Below, one piece after another: positions 34,637-42,799 of a stretch of 61,330 nt of DNA (the stretch's first letter is position 1; each line of letters begins with the position of its first letter). The stretch is from Saccharofermentans sp. GTDB taxonomy: Bacteria; Bacillota; Clostridia; Saccharofermentanales; Saccharofermentanaceae. The DNA lies in contig JAILNR010000006.1 of the NCBI GenBank assembly GCA_024691325.1, forward strand, positions 1-61,330, written 5' to 3'. The notes beneath the pieces were generated by a model. The model saw nothing but the letters and a program-made list of their open reading frames with translations, ran no database searches and had not been told where the DNA came from. A program made the translations under genes and the position numbers.

Positions 34637-35548
34637 ATGGGGCTTAAGCTTCGTATAATCATCAATCCGTCATCGGGAAGAGAGACCTCTTTATCAGATC
34701 TCGATAACATCCTGCTGCACTTAAGCTCATACGGCAACCTTGAGCGTTCCGACATCTGCTACACGGCAGGCCAGTTCGACGCGATGAACTTCGCGATGAA
34801 CACGAACGCATCTGATTATGATGCCGTAGTTGCGATGGGCGGAGACGGAACGGTAAACGAAGTGGTTACAGGTCTCATGAAGGGCGGAGTCGATCTGCCG
34901 CTTGCCATCTACACGGCAGGAACAGTAAACGATTTTGCCACCATAAACCACCTTCCCCATGTTCCCGCTGATTTCGCAAGGATGCTTGCAAGACCTTCTT
35001 ATGTCAGGACCGACTGCGGCAAGGTAAACGACAGATATTTCCTTAACGTAGTCGCGGGAGGGCTCATGACCGATGTCGCATATAAGGTCAGTTCTGACTT
35101 TAAGACAGCAATAGGTCCTGCGGCGTACTGGATCACGGCCATGAAGGATCTGCCTACCATAAACAAGGCAGTCCCGCTTACGATAAAGGCCAACGGCAAT
35201 ACTTACAACGAAGAGGCCATCATGTTTATGATAGGCAACACCAAAAGTGTCGGGGGGTTCCGCAACCTTATGAGCAGAGCCGATATCACCGACGGACTTC
35301 TCGATGTTCTCGTGTTAAGGAAGATGGACCCTGTAGACGTTGTACCTTTGCTCGGCAGCCTTGTTATCGGAGAGCACATTAACAACGAACACGTTCTATA
35401 TTTCCAGACTGAAAGTCTGACACTAGAGTCGGGCGAGAGTATTGTACTCGACATTGACGGCGAGGAAGGGCCTTCCCTGCCCGCGACTATAACTTGTATA
35501 AAGGAAGCCATCAATTTGATAGTTCCCGCTAAGGAGGAACCACTTTGA
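34637..35548 (+). CDS. Diacylglycerol kinase family lipid kinase (YegS/DgkB type)
   Basis: A 303-residue lipid kinase. Residues 6-15 (IIINPSSGRE) begin the DAGK catalytic domain, AMGGDGTVNEVVTG near 66-79 is the nucleotide-binding GGDGT motif, and GTVNDFA near 96-102 is the second conserved loop. It would phosphorylate diacylglycerol or a related lipid at the inner membrane face, recycling lipid released by envelope-polymer synthesis. AGGAG lies 7 nt before ATG. Its TGA overlaps the TTG start of the next gene, so the two are translationally coupled. The exact lipid (DgkB, YegS or BmrU-like) cannot be told. Confidence 0.87.
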   Translation: MGLKLRIIINPSSGRETSLSDLDNILLHLSSYGNLERSDICYTAGQFDAMNFAMNTNASDYDAVVAMGGDGTVNEVVTGLMKGGVDLPLAIYTAGTVNDFATINHLPHVPADFARMLARPSYVRTDCGKVNDRYFLNVVAGGLMTDVAYKVSSDFKTAIGPAAYWITAMKDLPTINKAVPLTIKANGNTYNEEAIMFMIGNTKSVGGFRNLMSRADITDGLLDVLVLRKMDPVDVVPLLGSLVIGEHINNEHVLYFQTESLTLESGESIVLDIDGEEGPSLPATITCIKEAINLIVPAKEEPL

Positions 35549-37239
35549 AAAAGAACAAAGACAACAAAAAGAACGAGATAAGAACACCCGAGTTCGAGAT
35601 GCCGGGCAACGTCACCGAGAACAAAACCGAGACAGTCTCGGACATGTCAGGGTTTAACGAGTACAGTCTGTCGGGTGAGACAGAACCTACACTCGAGCAG
35701 GAGATTACATCCGGTGGTCCTACACCACGCAAGAAGGAAGTTCGTAAAAATGAGATCGCGCCCGTTAAGCTCGACCTTAAGCCTTCTGATTCCGATAAAG
35801 AGTCACGCCTTCCCGTCACGAAAGGCAACATAAGAAGTATTACGTTCCTTATCATCGCTTCCATCGTTGTTCTCGCGACAGTCGGAGCTTCGCTGTTTTA
35901 TAACGCAGGTATCAAGGAGAAGCTGCAAAGTCCGCTTACGATTGGCGGCAAGGCTGTAGACAGCGCCGAGTTCAGCTTCATGTATCACTACATCCTGATC
36001 GATAACGGTGTTGATATATTCGCATCAGATACCCCCGAGATGCTTGCATCCCCTTCTATGGATACAAACTTTGCTACAAACAGGGATTACTTCCTCGATC
36101 TGACGGCACAGCAGATGCAGCTCACGCAGCTTCTTTACGATGATGCGACAGCACACGGATACGAGATAGAGAGCAAGCACTATGATCTTGCCAGAGCATA
36201 TATCGACTGGCTCCAGGGCAAAGCTAACGAGCTCGGAGTTGATCTCGGAACTTACATAAGAGGTGTATTCGGTGATCAGGTTGATGAACAGGTTATTCTC
36301 TCCTGCCTTGCCAAGATGTACTTTACCGAGGACTACTCTTCGAACGCCAAGCTTGAGGAGCTGCAGGCCACGGAAGATCAGGCTGAGGAAGCATACCAGA
36401 ACAATATGAATGCTTATGACGAAGTTTCTTATAAGCTTTTAAGAATCCGTTATGAGCAAAGAGATGAGGCATTTATCAATACTGCCAATCTCCATGCCCA
36501 GCAGATCATCGACGGTATGGGCCGCGACACTTCCATGTTCGAGACTGTTGCAGCACAGTATTTCTCCGGTGAGGCAGCCGCAGTACTGCAGGTTCCCGAT
36601 TCCACTTTGACATCGGGTGCAAGATACGACGATTTCACACATACCGACTTCAGAGACTGGCTTTTTGACATCTCAAGAACCCCGGGCGATTCCGTTATCT
36701 TTAACGACGGTGACGGGTTCCCTATCATTCTTGTCTTCGTAAGCCGTGAAAGACAGACGGTTCCGCTAAGAGACGTAAGAATGGTTGAAGTATTGATCGA
36801 TAATACAGGTGATGATCTTGTGCCCGGATTTGATGTGGCAAATGCACAGATGGTTGCTCAGGAGATCTACGATACTATCGGTGTGCAAGGCGAGGAGATC
36901 GATGTACAGACGATTGAGAACCTCTATAACGACGATATCATTAACGGTAATATCGTTATCACGCACAGTCAGGATACTTACCCCGGCAAATACGAAGGAA
37001 TACTCGGCGACTGGATTTTCTCAGACGAGAGAGTCGCGGGAGACAAGGCATTCCTCGAGACAGAGAACGGCTACTACATCGTTTATCTGGTAGGCATATC
37101 CGAGAATCCCGAGTGGTATGATCGTGTTAACTCGTTCGTACGTATGAGAAACTATCAGGCATTCTTAAACGAGACCTTGAGCAGTTATGAATACCAGTTC
37201 AACCAGACAGGACTCGATAAGATAGCTGATGTACCGTAA
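35545..37239 (+). CDS. Membrane-anchored SurA/PrsA-like foldase
   Basis: A 564-residue bitopic protein. A long acidic, unstructured cytoplasmic tail (~1-95) precedes one membrane helix (~98-118). The outside part has a SurA_N-like helical region (~130-285) and two parvulin-like stretches (~290-400 and ~405-520). The region YKLLRIRYEQRDEAFINTANLHAQQIIDGMG reads like the first strand and helix of a PPIC domain. It likely assists folding of exported proteins, but isomerase residues are not clear. TTG start with AAGGAGG 7 nt upstream, overlapping the lipid kinase stop. It is close to htrA, which also works on exported proteins. Confidence 0.65.
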   Translation: MKKNKDNKKNEIRTPEFEMPGNVTENKTETVSDMSGFNEYSLSGETEPTLEQEITSGGPTPRKKEVRKNEIAPVKLDLKPSDSDKESRLPVTKGNIRSITFLIIASIVVLATVGASLFYNAGIKEKLQSPLTIGGKAVDSAEFSFMYHYILIDNGVDIFASDTPEMLASPSMDTNFATNRDYFLDLTAQQMQLTQLLYDDATAHGYEIESKHYDLARAYIDWLQGKANELGVDLGTYIRGVFGDQVDEQVILSCLAKMYFTEDYSSNAKLEELQATEDQAEEAYQNNMNAYDEVSYKLLRIRYEQRDEAFINTANLHAQQIIDGMGRDTSMFETVAAQYFSGEAAAVLQVPDSTLTSGARYDDFTHTDFRDWLFDISRTPGDSVIFNDGDGFPIILVFVSRERQTVPLRDVRMVEVLIDNTGDDLVPGFDVANAQMVAQEIYDTIGVQGEEIDVQTIENLYNDDIINGNIVITHSQDTYPGKYEGILGDWIFSDERVAGDKAFLETENGYYIVYLVGISENPEWYDRVNSFVRMRNYQAFLNETLSSYEYQFNQTGLDKIADVP

Positions 37240-37256
37240 AGGTTAATACTGATAAT

Positions 37257-37290
37257 AAAAAGGACGGGAACTTCACTTCCCGTCCTTTTT
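37257..37290. terminator. Bidirectional terminator
   Basis: AAAAAGGACGGGAA pairs with TTCCCGTCCTTTTT (14 bp) around CTTCAC. It ends the foldase gene and, on the other strand, the htrA unit with its microprotein. Confidence 0.92.
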
Positions 37291-37317
37291 GTTTTGCTTG
37301 ATTAAGATATATACAAA

Positions 37318-37449
37318 TCAGATGCCGGCTATTATTAGTGCAACGATGGACATAACGAATGTAAGTCCTACCGCGATTACAAGTATAGCCGCAATAACCT
37401 TGGTTAAAGCTGATTTTCTTCCTCTTCTGATATTATCGCTCTGCGTCAT
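37318..37449 (-). CDS. 43-residue single-pass membrane microprotein
   Basis: A small reading frame with ATG 37449 and TGA at 37318-37320. The first 17 residues are polar and basic (several Arg and Lys); residues ~18-43 form one clean membrane helix. GGAG lies 6 nt before the ATG, a good SD. The start overlaps the last 17 nt of htrA in another frame, and the bidirectional terminator lies 28 nt after the stop, so the gene fits exactly into the end of the htrA transcript. A positive-inside orientation would leave the C-terminus outside, reachable by HtrA. It resembles short clostridial DUF4044-type proteins only in size. No homologue was searched. Confidence 0.7.
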   Translation of the reverse strand: MTQSDNIRRGRKSALTKVIAAILVIAVGLTFVMSIVALIIAGI

Positions 37450-38626
37450 TTGAATCTCCGATCACTAACTCAAGTTCAATTCTGCGTCCGTCACGCTCTA
37501 CTACAACCGGTATCTCATCACCGGGAACATGATTGTCGCGCACACTAATAATATCATCAGTATCGTTGATTTCAACCCCGTCAACGGAGATGATAAGGTC
37601 ATCGGGCTGGATTCCGGCCTGGTCCGCAGGACCGTCAGGTTCAACCGATGAACAGAATACACCGGCAACAGCACCATAGTACTCATCTGATCTTACATTG
37701 CCGACAGTAAGACCAAGGTAAGGTCTGTTAGCAACATATCCGTTATTGATAATGGATTCTATCTCGTCAGCAACATCAGATATCGGGATAGCAAACCCGA
37801 GTCCCTCACCTGACGATATCTTCGCATTTGTAATGCCGATTACCTCGCCAAAAGAATTAATAAGCGGACCGCCGCTGTTTCCCGAATTAATGGATGCGTC
37901 CGTCTGGATGAGAGCCATTGTGTAACCGTTGTTATTGATCTCACGCCCGAGTGCGGATACAACACCTACAGTAACGGTACCCTCAAGCTGCCCTAACGGA
38001 TTACCGATAGCAACGACGAGCTCACCGACCTGTAAAGTATCGGAATCACCGAGCGTTACATACTCGAACGGCTCATCCTGCTCCTCAACCTTAAGAACCG
38101 CAATATCAGTCTGGTAATCAGATCCGACTACCTCTGCATCGATAGGTCTTGTGTATCCGGGAACATCAACTACGATCTCGTAATCGGATCCCTCTTCCAA
38201 GGTATCGCTTATTACGTGCTCGTTCGTAACAACATAGCCGTCATCACTTATCAGGAAACCCGTACCTGAGAATACAGGGCTTGTAATGCCGTTGACCTCA
38301 CCAAGAATATAGATGGAAACAGTCGCGGGACTTACAAGCCTTACGATCTCGACTGTACTTAAAGTCGTCTTATCAGGATCAGTTACACTTGCAGCATGCT
38401 CAAGAGAGAACTCGGGATCGACCGCAGGTGAAGGCCGGCGTTCAGACTCTTCCCTTTCAGGTTTTTCCTCATCCTCGCGCGGACCCTGAGTATAGGTCAT
38501 GATTCCGGCATTGCCTGTTGACAGCTTGAATACATATACCGTCTGAATTGCCGTGAAAAGCACACAGCAAGCTGTTATAACCGATAGAATCGGCACTATA
38601 TTTGTTTTCTTCTTTTCTTCATCCAT
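37433..38626 (-). CDS. htrA: HtrA/DegP family membrane serine protease
   Basis: A 397-residue protease with a membrane anchor at ~12-32 and an acidic linker to ~90. The trypsin-like domain carries the triad His137 (TNEHVIS), Asp174 (QTDIAVLKV) and Ser251 (GNSGGPL). One PDZ domain follows at ~300-390, as in Gram-positive HtrA. It would remove misfolded proteins at the outer membrane face and may process signalling proteins. AAGGGAG precedes the ATG; the start overlaps the YigZ gene by 8 nt. A 43-residue membrane protein overlaps its 3' end. Confidence 0.93.
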   Translation of the reverse strand: MDEEKKKTNIVPILSVITACCVLFTAIQTVYVFKLSTGNAGIMTYTQGPREDEEKPEREESERRPSPAVDPEFSLEHAASVTDPDKTTLSTVEIVRLVSPATVSIYILGEVNGITSPVFSGTGFLISDDGYVVTNEHVISDTLEEGSDYEIVVDVPGYTRPIDAEVVGSDYQTDIAVLKVEEQDEPFEYVTLGDSDTLQVGELVVAIGNPLGQLEGTVTVGVVSALGREINNNGYTMALIQTDASINSGNSGGPLINSFGEVIGITNAKISSGEGLGFAIPISDVADEIESIINNGYVANRPYLGLTVGNVRSDEYYGAVAGVFCSSVEPDGPADQAGIQPDDLIISVDGVEINDTDDIISVRDNHVPGDEIPVVVERDGRRIELELVIGDSNDAER

Positions 38627-39248
38627 TCTTAATACGCTCCCTTATTAAGGTATCGTTAAGCTTCTCAGGCATTATACGCCCTGCAGTTCTATCAGTCACG
38701 AACGACTTCAACAAATCCCCTTTTTCCTTCAAACAAGTGACCTTAAAGGACACCGATTCGCCGTAAACTGGGGATTCAACCATCCACTCATCCTGTCTTA
38801 GTGCGAAAATAAGCTTCTCCGCTATATCATATCCGGCTTTGATCTCGAACACGGAGCCTTCGCTCACCCTTACAAGCCCTGCATCTGCAACAGCCTGGGC
38901 GGCACAGTCGGTATAGGCTCTTACTAGTCCGCCCTTGCCTAAGAGTATGCCTCCGAAGTAGCGCGTCACGGTAATAACCGCGTTGCTTATCTCTTTCTTC
39001 GTCATTACATTCAATATCGGCATGCCTGCAGTACCTGAAGGCTCTCCGTCATCGCTGTACTTTTGCATATAACTTGAGCCTTCGGTTCTCCATGCGTAAC
39101 ACACATGCCTTGCATCAGGATACTCAGCTCTTACAGACGCGACAAAAGCTTCCGCCTCCTCAGCGCTTGTAACTTCTTTTGCATTTCCTATGAAAACTGA
39201 CTTCGAGACTTCGATCCTGGAAGCTCCGTCACCAAAGAATGTGATCAC
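38619..39248 (-). CDS. yigZ: YigZ/IMPACT family protein
   Basis: A 209-residue protein of the YigZ/IMPACT family. The N-terminal UPF0029 domain shows HVCYAWRTE near 50, SDDGEPSGTAGMPIL near 66-80 and VTRYFGGILLGKGGLVRAY near 95-113, all diagnostic. A second small domain (DUF1949-like) covers ~140-205. The eukaryotic relative IMPACT regulates translation through GCN2; the bacterial role is not settled. The start is GTG 39248, overlapping the Nudix gene's stop (TAGTG), and its end overlaps htrA by 8 nt. Confidence 0.9.
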   Translation of the reverse strand: MITFFGDGASRIEVSKSVFIGNAKEVTSAEEAEAFVASVRAEYPDARHVCYAWRTEGSSYMQKYSDDGEPSGTAGMPILNVMTKKEISNAVITVTRYFGGILLGKGGLVRAYTDCAAQAVADAGLVRVSEGSVFEIKAGYDIAEKLIFALRQDEWMVESPVYGESVSFKVTCLKEKGDLLKSFVTDRTAGRIMPEKLNDTLIRERIKNG

Positions 39249-39664
39249 TATGATCCGTGCTCCTTATACTTCTGGTATGCCATCAGAAGCAAAGACTTAT
39301 CCTGACTGTAAGTAACTTTATTCATTGCATCCTTGATATCGTAGAAAACCGCACTTAAAACATTCTCCTCTTTATTCGGAACCGGCTTTTGCTCTTGCGC
39401 ACTCATAATGAACCATGAAATGTTATTGTGTACGGGTTTCCTTCTTGAGATAGAGTAAAACTCATAATTAGTCTTGCCGCATGGGGCTATAACGCGGGCT
39501 TCAACACCTGTCTCGGTCTTGATTCTCTTAACGACAACATCGGTCATCTTCTGGTTAGCTCTTACTACGCCCTTCGGGAATGCCCACTCATGCTTATCGT
39601 TCTCTATCATGAGAACTTTATCACCGCAAAAAACGATACCGCCCGTGCAGTTTCTTATAAGCAT
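39248..39664 (-). CDS. Nudix-fold protein with a degenerate Nudix box
   Basis: A 138-residue Nudix-like domain. The fold shows in GGIVFCGDKVLMI, WAFPKGVVRANQK and the helix after it. The box G-x5-E-x7-R-E-U-x-E-E-x-G-U is present in position but altered: Gly32, Gln38 for Glu, Lys46 for Arg, Arg47 for Glu, Thr50 for Glu, Glu51, Gly53, Val54. Four key residues are changed and only one catalytic-helix Glu remains, so hydrolysis of nucleoside diphosphate links is doubtful and a sensor or binding role is possible. AAGGGGGG precedes ATG 39664. It leads the unit Nudix, YigZ, HtrA, microprotein. Confidence 0.8.
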   Translation of the reverse strand: MLIRNCTGGIVFCGDKVLMIENDKHEWAFPKGVVRANQKMTDVVVKRIKTETGVEARVIAPCGKTNYEFYSISRRKPVHNNISWFIMSAQEQKPVPNKEENVLSAVFYDIKDAMNKVTYSQDKSLLLMAYQKYKEHGS

Positions 39665-39717
39665 ACAGGTCCCCCCTTATTATTTTAAATATAAAGAGAT
39701 TTTAGCATAAATTAATG

Positions 39718-39723
39718 TATAAT
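39718..39723 (+). promoter_or_regulatory. -10 box of a likely leaderless promoter (DUF4015 gene)
   Basis: TATAAT followed by GCCTATT (7 nt) and ATG at 39731. No SD precedes the ATG. The -35 region is AT-rich and not clear. Confidence 0.5.
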
Positions 39724-39730
39724 GCCTATT

Positions 39731-41071
39731 ATGATTAACGACAATCGAAAATATGATACCTCCGGTCTTAACAGGACACGGCACAACAAGGGTAATATCG
39801 CGTTATTGCAGAAAGTCTTCGTGATGCTTTCGCTTACGGCTGTGGTGTTAGGCCTGGTGCTTCTCGGAAGTGCTTTAGGCAAAAAACGTTCCGCTACCGT
39901 TACAGGTGAGAGTGAGGGCTCGGGTGCCGCTTCTATTGTAGGCACTATATCGACTCCGACCCCGACTGTTGCATATACAGTTCCTGAGTATCTTACGGAT
40001 TCCGATACAGCAGTTGCCATGTGGGGCGAGCTTACACCGGCACAAGACCCCATCCCCTACGAGCATGTACCCGTGCAGGGGCTTTATATCGGAGCTGCCT
40101 TTAATCTTCAGAATAACCTCGACCTCGCATCCTCTTCCACCATCAACTCGGTCGTAATCGATTTGAAGGAAGCCGAGGGCGTGCTTTATAACTCATCCAT
40201 CCCTCTTGCTTTGCAGACGAGCACAGTCGCTTCAAACTACGACCTTTCGAGCGTTTGTGAGCAGTGTCATGCAAGCGGCGTGCGCGTAATCGGAAGAATC
40301 GTGTGCTTCAAGGACCCGAGACTTGCTGAAGCTTCACCTGACCGCGCGATCTGCGACAGCACCGGCAGTGTGCTCCACTTCAGCAGCGAGGGTGAGCAGG
40401 CTTTCTTGAACCCCTATAATCCTGATAACTGGGAATATCTTATTGATATTGCCAAAGAAGCAATAAGCATGGGCGTTGATGAGATTCAGTTTGACTATGT
40501 AAGATTCCCGACAGGCTCCGCTGTCGAGGGCACTACCCCCTACTTTGGCATTGATGGCACTGTCCCCGAGCGCTATGAGGCTATTAACAGGTTCATAAGG
40601 ACTGCCCGCGTCGCAATCCAGGATACGATGGGAATCCCTATCTCCTGCGACGTCTTCGGAATCGTAGTTACTTCAGACCTCGACGGAAGCAACTTAGGTC
40701 AGGACTGGATGACGGTGGGACTTGCAGGTGAAGATTCAGTCTGCCCGATGATCTACCCTTCGCACTATGCACTCGGCACCATGATAGGCGGAATCACTTA
40801 CGATAAGCCCGACCTTGAGCCGTACGCGATCATGAACTCGGTATTAGCTCAGGGCAGCTCGGCATGGTATCAGGACGGCTACGCCACAGTAAGACCTTAT
40901 GTTCAGGCTTTTACCGCGTCCTACATAGGAGAAGGCAATTACATGGAATACGATTACAATGCGATAAACGACCAGATCCGTGCCATTCAGGATGCCGGTT
41001 TAAGCGAATATATCCTTTGGAACGCCGGCGGCGTTTACCCCGCAGGAAATTATGGCGGTAATAACGGCTGA
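39731..41071 (+). CDS. DUF4015 family putative glycoside hydrolase
   Basis: A 446-residue exported protein. A basic N-terminus is followed by one signal-anchor helix at ~25-45, a Thr/Pro linker near 70-80, and a TIM-barrel-like domain from ~110 to 430 that matches the DUF4015 (PF13200) putative glycosyl hydrolase group. Signals include VVIDLKEAEG near 142, GVRVIGRIVCFKDP near 185, MGVDEIQFDYVRFP near 250 and ILWNAGG near the end; the Asp in FDYVRFP is the likely catalytic or binding residue. The substrate is unknown, probably a surface glycan. ATG 39731 was chosen because TATAAT lies 7 nt before it; an ATG three codons earlier overlaps the -10 box itself. Confidence 0.8.
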   Translation: MINDNRKYDTSGLNRTRHNKGNIALLQKVFVMLSLTAVVLGLVLLGSALGKKRSATVTGESEGSGAASIVGTISTPTPTVAYTVPEYLTDSDTAVAMWGELTPAQDPIPYEHVPVQGLYIGAAFNLQNNLDLASSSTINSVVIDLKEAEGVLYNSSIPLALQTSTVASNYDLSSVCEQCHASGVRVIGRIVCFKDPRLAEASPDRAICDSTGSVLHFSSEGEQAFLNPYNPDNWEYLIDIAKEAISMGVDEIQFDYVRFPTGSAVEGTTPYFGIDGTVPERYEAINRFIRTARVAIQDTMGIPISCDVFGIVVTSDLDGSNLGQDWMTVGLAGEDSVCPMIYPSHYALGTMIGGITYDKPDLEPYAIMNSVLAQGSSAWYQDGYATVRPYVQAFTASYIGEGNYMEYDYNAINDQIRAIQDAGLSEYILWNAGGVYPAGNYGGNNG

Positions 41072-41092
41072 TAAGTGATAGAATGGTGTGAT

Positions 41093-41098
41093 TATAAT
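41093..41098 (+). promoter_or_regulatory. Possible -10 box for serS
   Basis: TATAAT 27 nt before the serS ATG. No clear -35 is seen. The 53-nt intergenic gap is too short for a T-box leader. Confidence 0.35.
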
Positions 41099-41124
41099 AA
41101 GCATATTATTTCACGGAGGGAAAT

Positions 41125-42414
41125 ATGTTAGATATTAAACTTTTAAGAAATGATCCCGATATCGTAAGGGAGAACATCAAGAAGAAGTTCCAGGATGACA
41201 AGCTTCCTTTGGTCGATGAAGTCATCGCACTTGATAAGGAGTACAGAGAGGCTAAGCAGAAGGCTGAAGGTCTTCGCAACAAGCGTAATGTAGTTTCGAA
41301 GGAGATCGGCATGCTCATGGGCCAGGGCAAGAAGGATGAAGCCATGGCTAAGAAGACTGAGGTTACCGATATGGCAGCCGAACTCGAGGCACTCTCAGTT
41401 AAGGAGACTGAGCTCGAGGAAGAAATCAGAAAGAGAATGCTCGTCATCCCTAACATCATCGATCCTTCCGTTCCGATTGGTAAGGACGACTCCGAGAATG
41501 TCGAGAATGAAAGATTCGGCGAGCCCGTTGTCCCTGACTTCGAGATTCCTTACCACGTTGATATCATGGAGAAACTTGACGGTATCGAGCTCGATCCCGC
41601 ACGTGACACATCAGGAAACGGCTTCTACTACCTTAAGGGTAATATCGCAAGACTGCACTCCGCATGCCTTTCCTATGCAAGAGACTTCATGATCGACAGG
41701 GGCTTCACATACTACATCCCTCCCTACATGATCAGATCTTCCGTCGTTACGGGCGTTATGTCCTTTGCCGAGATGGAGAACATGATGTACAAGATCGAGG
41801 GTGAGGACCTCTACCTAATCGGAACATCCGAGCATTCCATGATCGGTAAGTTCATCGACACGATAATCGATGAGGACAAGCTCCCTCAGACTTTGACATC
41901 CTACTCCCCCTGCTTCCGTAAGGAAGTCGGTGCCCACGGCATCGAGGAGAGAGGTGTATACCGTATCCACCAGTTCGAGAAGCAGGAGATGATCGTAGTC
42001 TGCAAGCCTGAGGACTCCATGAAGTGGTACGACGTTCTTTGGAAGAACACAGTAGATTACTTCCGTTCACTCGATATCCCCGTAAGAACACTCGAGTGCT
42101 GCTCCGGTGACCTTGCGGACCTTAAGGTTAAGTCCTGCGACGTCGAGGCTTGGTCCCCCCGTCAGAAGAAGTACTTCGAAGTAGGTTCCTGCTCTAACCT
42201 GGGTGATGCTCAGGCAAGAAGACTTAAGATCAGGATTAAGGGCGAGAACGGTACATATCTTGCTCACACATTAAATAACACATGCGTAGCTCCGCCGAGA
42301 ATGCTCATCGCTTTCCTCGAGAACAACTTGAACGAGGACGGCTCCATCAGGATCCCTGAGGCATTAAGACCTTACATGGGCGGCAAGAGCGTTATCGAGG
42401 TTCCGGGTAAGTAA
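41125..42414 (+). CDS. serS: Seryl-tRNA synthetase
   Basis: A 429-residue class II aminoacyl-tRNA synthetase that charges tRNA-Ser. The N-terminal coiled coil (~1-105) binds the long variable arm of tRNA-Ser. The catalytic domain carries the serine-site TSEHSM near 238, motif 2 in SPCFRKEVGAHGIEERGVYR near 262-280 with FEKQE, and motif 3 in NNTCVAPPRMLIAFLEN near 385-402. Length is standard. An ACGGAGGG SD precedes ATG. Intergenic space upstream is only 53 nt, so transcription starts close by or reads through from the DUF4015 gene. Confidence 0.96.
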   Translation: MLDIKLLRNDPDIVRENIKKKFQDDKLPLVDEVIALDKEYREAKQKAEGLRNKRNVVSKEIGMLMGQGKKDEAMAKKTEVTDMAAELEALSVKETELEEEIRKRMLVIPNIIDPSVPIGKDDSENVENERFGEPVVPDFEIPYHVDIMEKLDGIELDPARDTSGNGFYYLKGNIARLHSACLSYARDFMIDRGFTYYIPPYMIRSSVVTGVMSFAEMENMMYKIEGEDLYLIGTSEHSMIGKFIDTIIDEDKLPQTLTSYSPCFRKEVGAHGIEERGVYRIHQFEKQEMIVVCKPEDSMKWYDVLWKNTVDYFRSLDIPVRTLECCSGDLADLKVKSCDVEAWSPRQKKYFEVGSCSNLGDAQARRLKIRIKGENGTYLAHTLNNTCVAPPRMLIAFLENNLNEDGSIRIPEALRPYMGGKSVIEVPGK

Positions 42415-42454
42415 TTACTTCCCGGGCACCCCGCAAAACAAATTCAGACAAGCG

Positions 42455-42481
42455 AAAAGGGCTGTTACAAACAGCCCTTTT
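42455..42481. terminator. Bidirectional terminator between serS and rpmB
   Basis: AAAAGGGCTGTT pairs with AACAGCCCTTTT (12 bp) around a 3-nt loop, followed by AATTTACTT on the plus strand. Confidence 0.85.
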
Positions 42482-42509
42482 AATTTACTTCATTAATTGC
42501 CAGTAAAGA

Positions 42510-42707
42510 TTAAGCTCTCTTAACGAGACCGGAACGCAGGCAGCGTGTGCATACATTAATGGACTTGGGGGTGCCCTCAACAACTACCTTAACCTTATGA
42601 ACGTTAGGCTGCTGCTGTGAAAGCGCACGACGAGAGATCTGTGAACGTGTGATTCTTATCTTTCTACCAAAAAATGTATCCTTCTGACAAACATCGCACT
42701 TAGCCAT
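42510..42707 (-). CDS. rpmB: 50S ribosomal protein L28
   Basis: A 65-residue L28, part of the large ribosomal subunit. It keeps the zinc-binding form: CDVC near 4-7 and CTRC near 53-56. The middle RRALSQQQPNVHKVKV is typical of L28. A perfect AAGGAGGTG SD lies before ATG, as expected for a ribosomal protein. It has its own promoter at 42751-42779 and is bounded by the terminator at 42455-42481. Confidence 0.95.
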   Translation of the reverse strand: MAKCDVCQKDTFFGRKIRITRSQISRRALSQQQPNVHKVKVVVEGTPKSINVCTRCLRSGLVKRA

Positions 42708-42750
42708 TCGGAAACACCTCCTTCTTTAACTTCTCTAAAACGCAAGAGAG

Positions 42751-42779
42751 AGTTTACCACACACAAAAACAGTTTGCAA
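42751..42779 (-). promoter_or_regulatory. Promoter of rpmB
   Basis: TTGCAA, a 17-nt spacer and TAAACT on the minus strand, about 45 nt before the rpmB ATG. Confidence 0.6.
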
Positions 42780-42799
42780 CAAGTATTTGCCTATTTTCT

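Noticed and set aside
41072..41124. T-box leader before serS
   Set aside because: The intergenic gap is 53 nt, far shorter than a T-box, and no NGGNACC-type site is seen.
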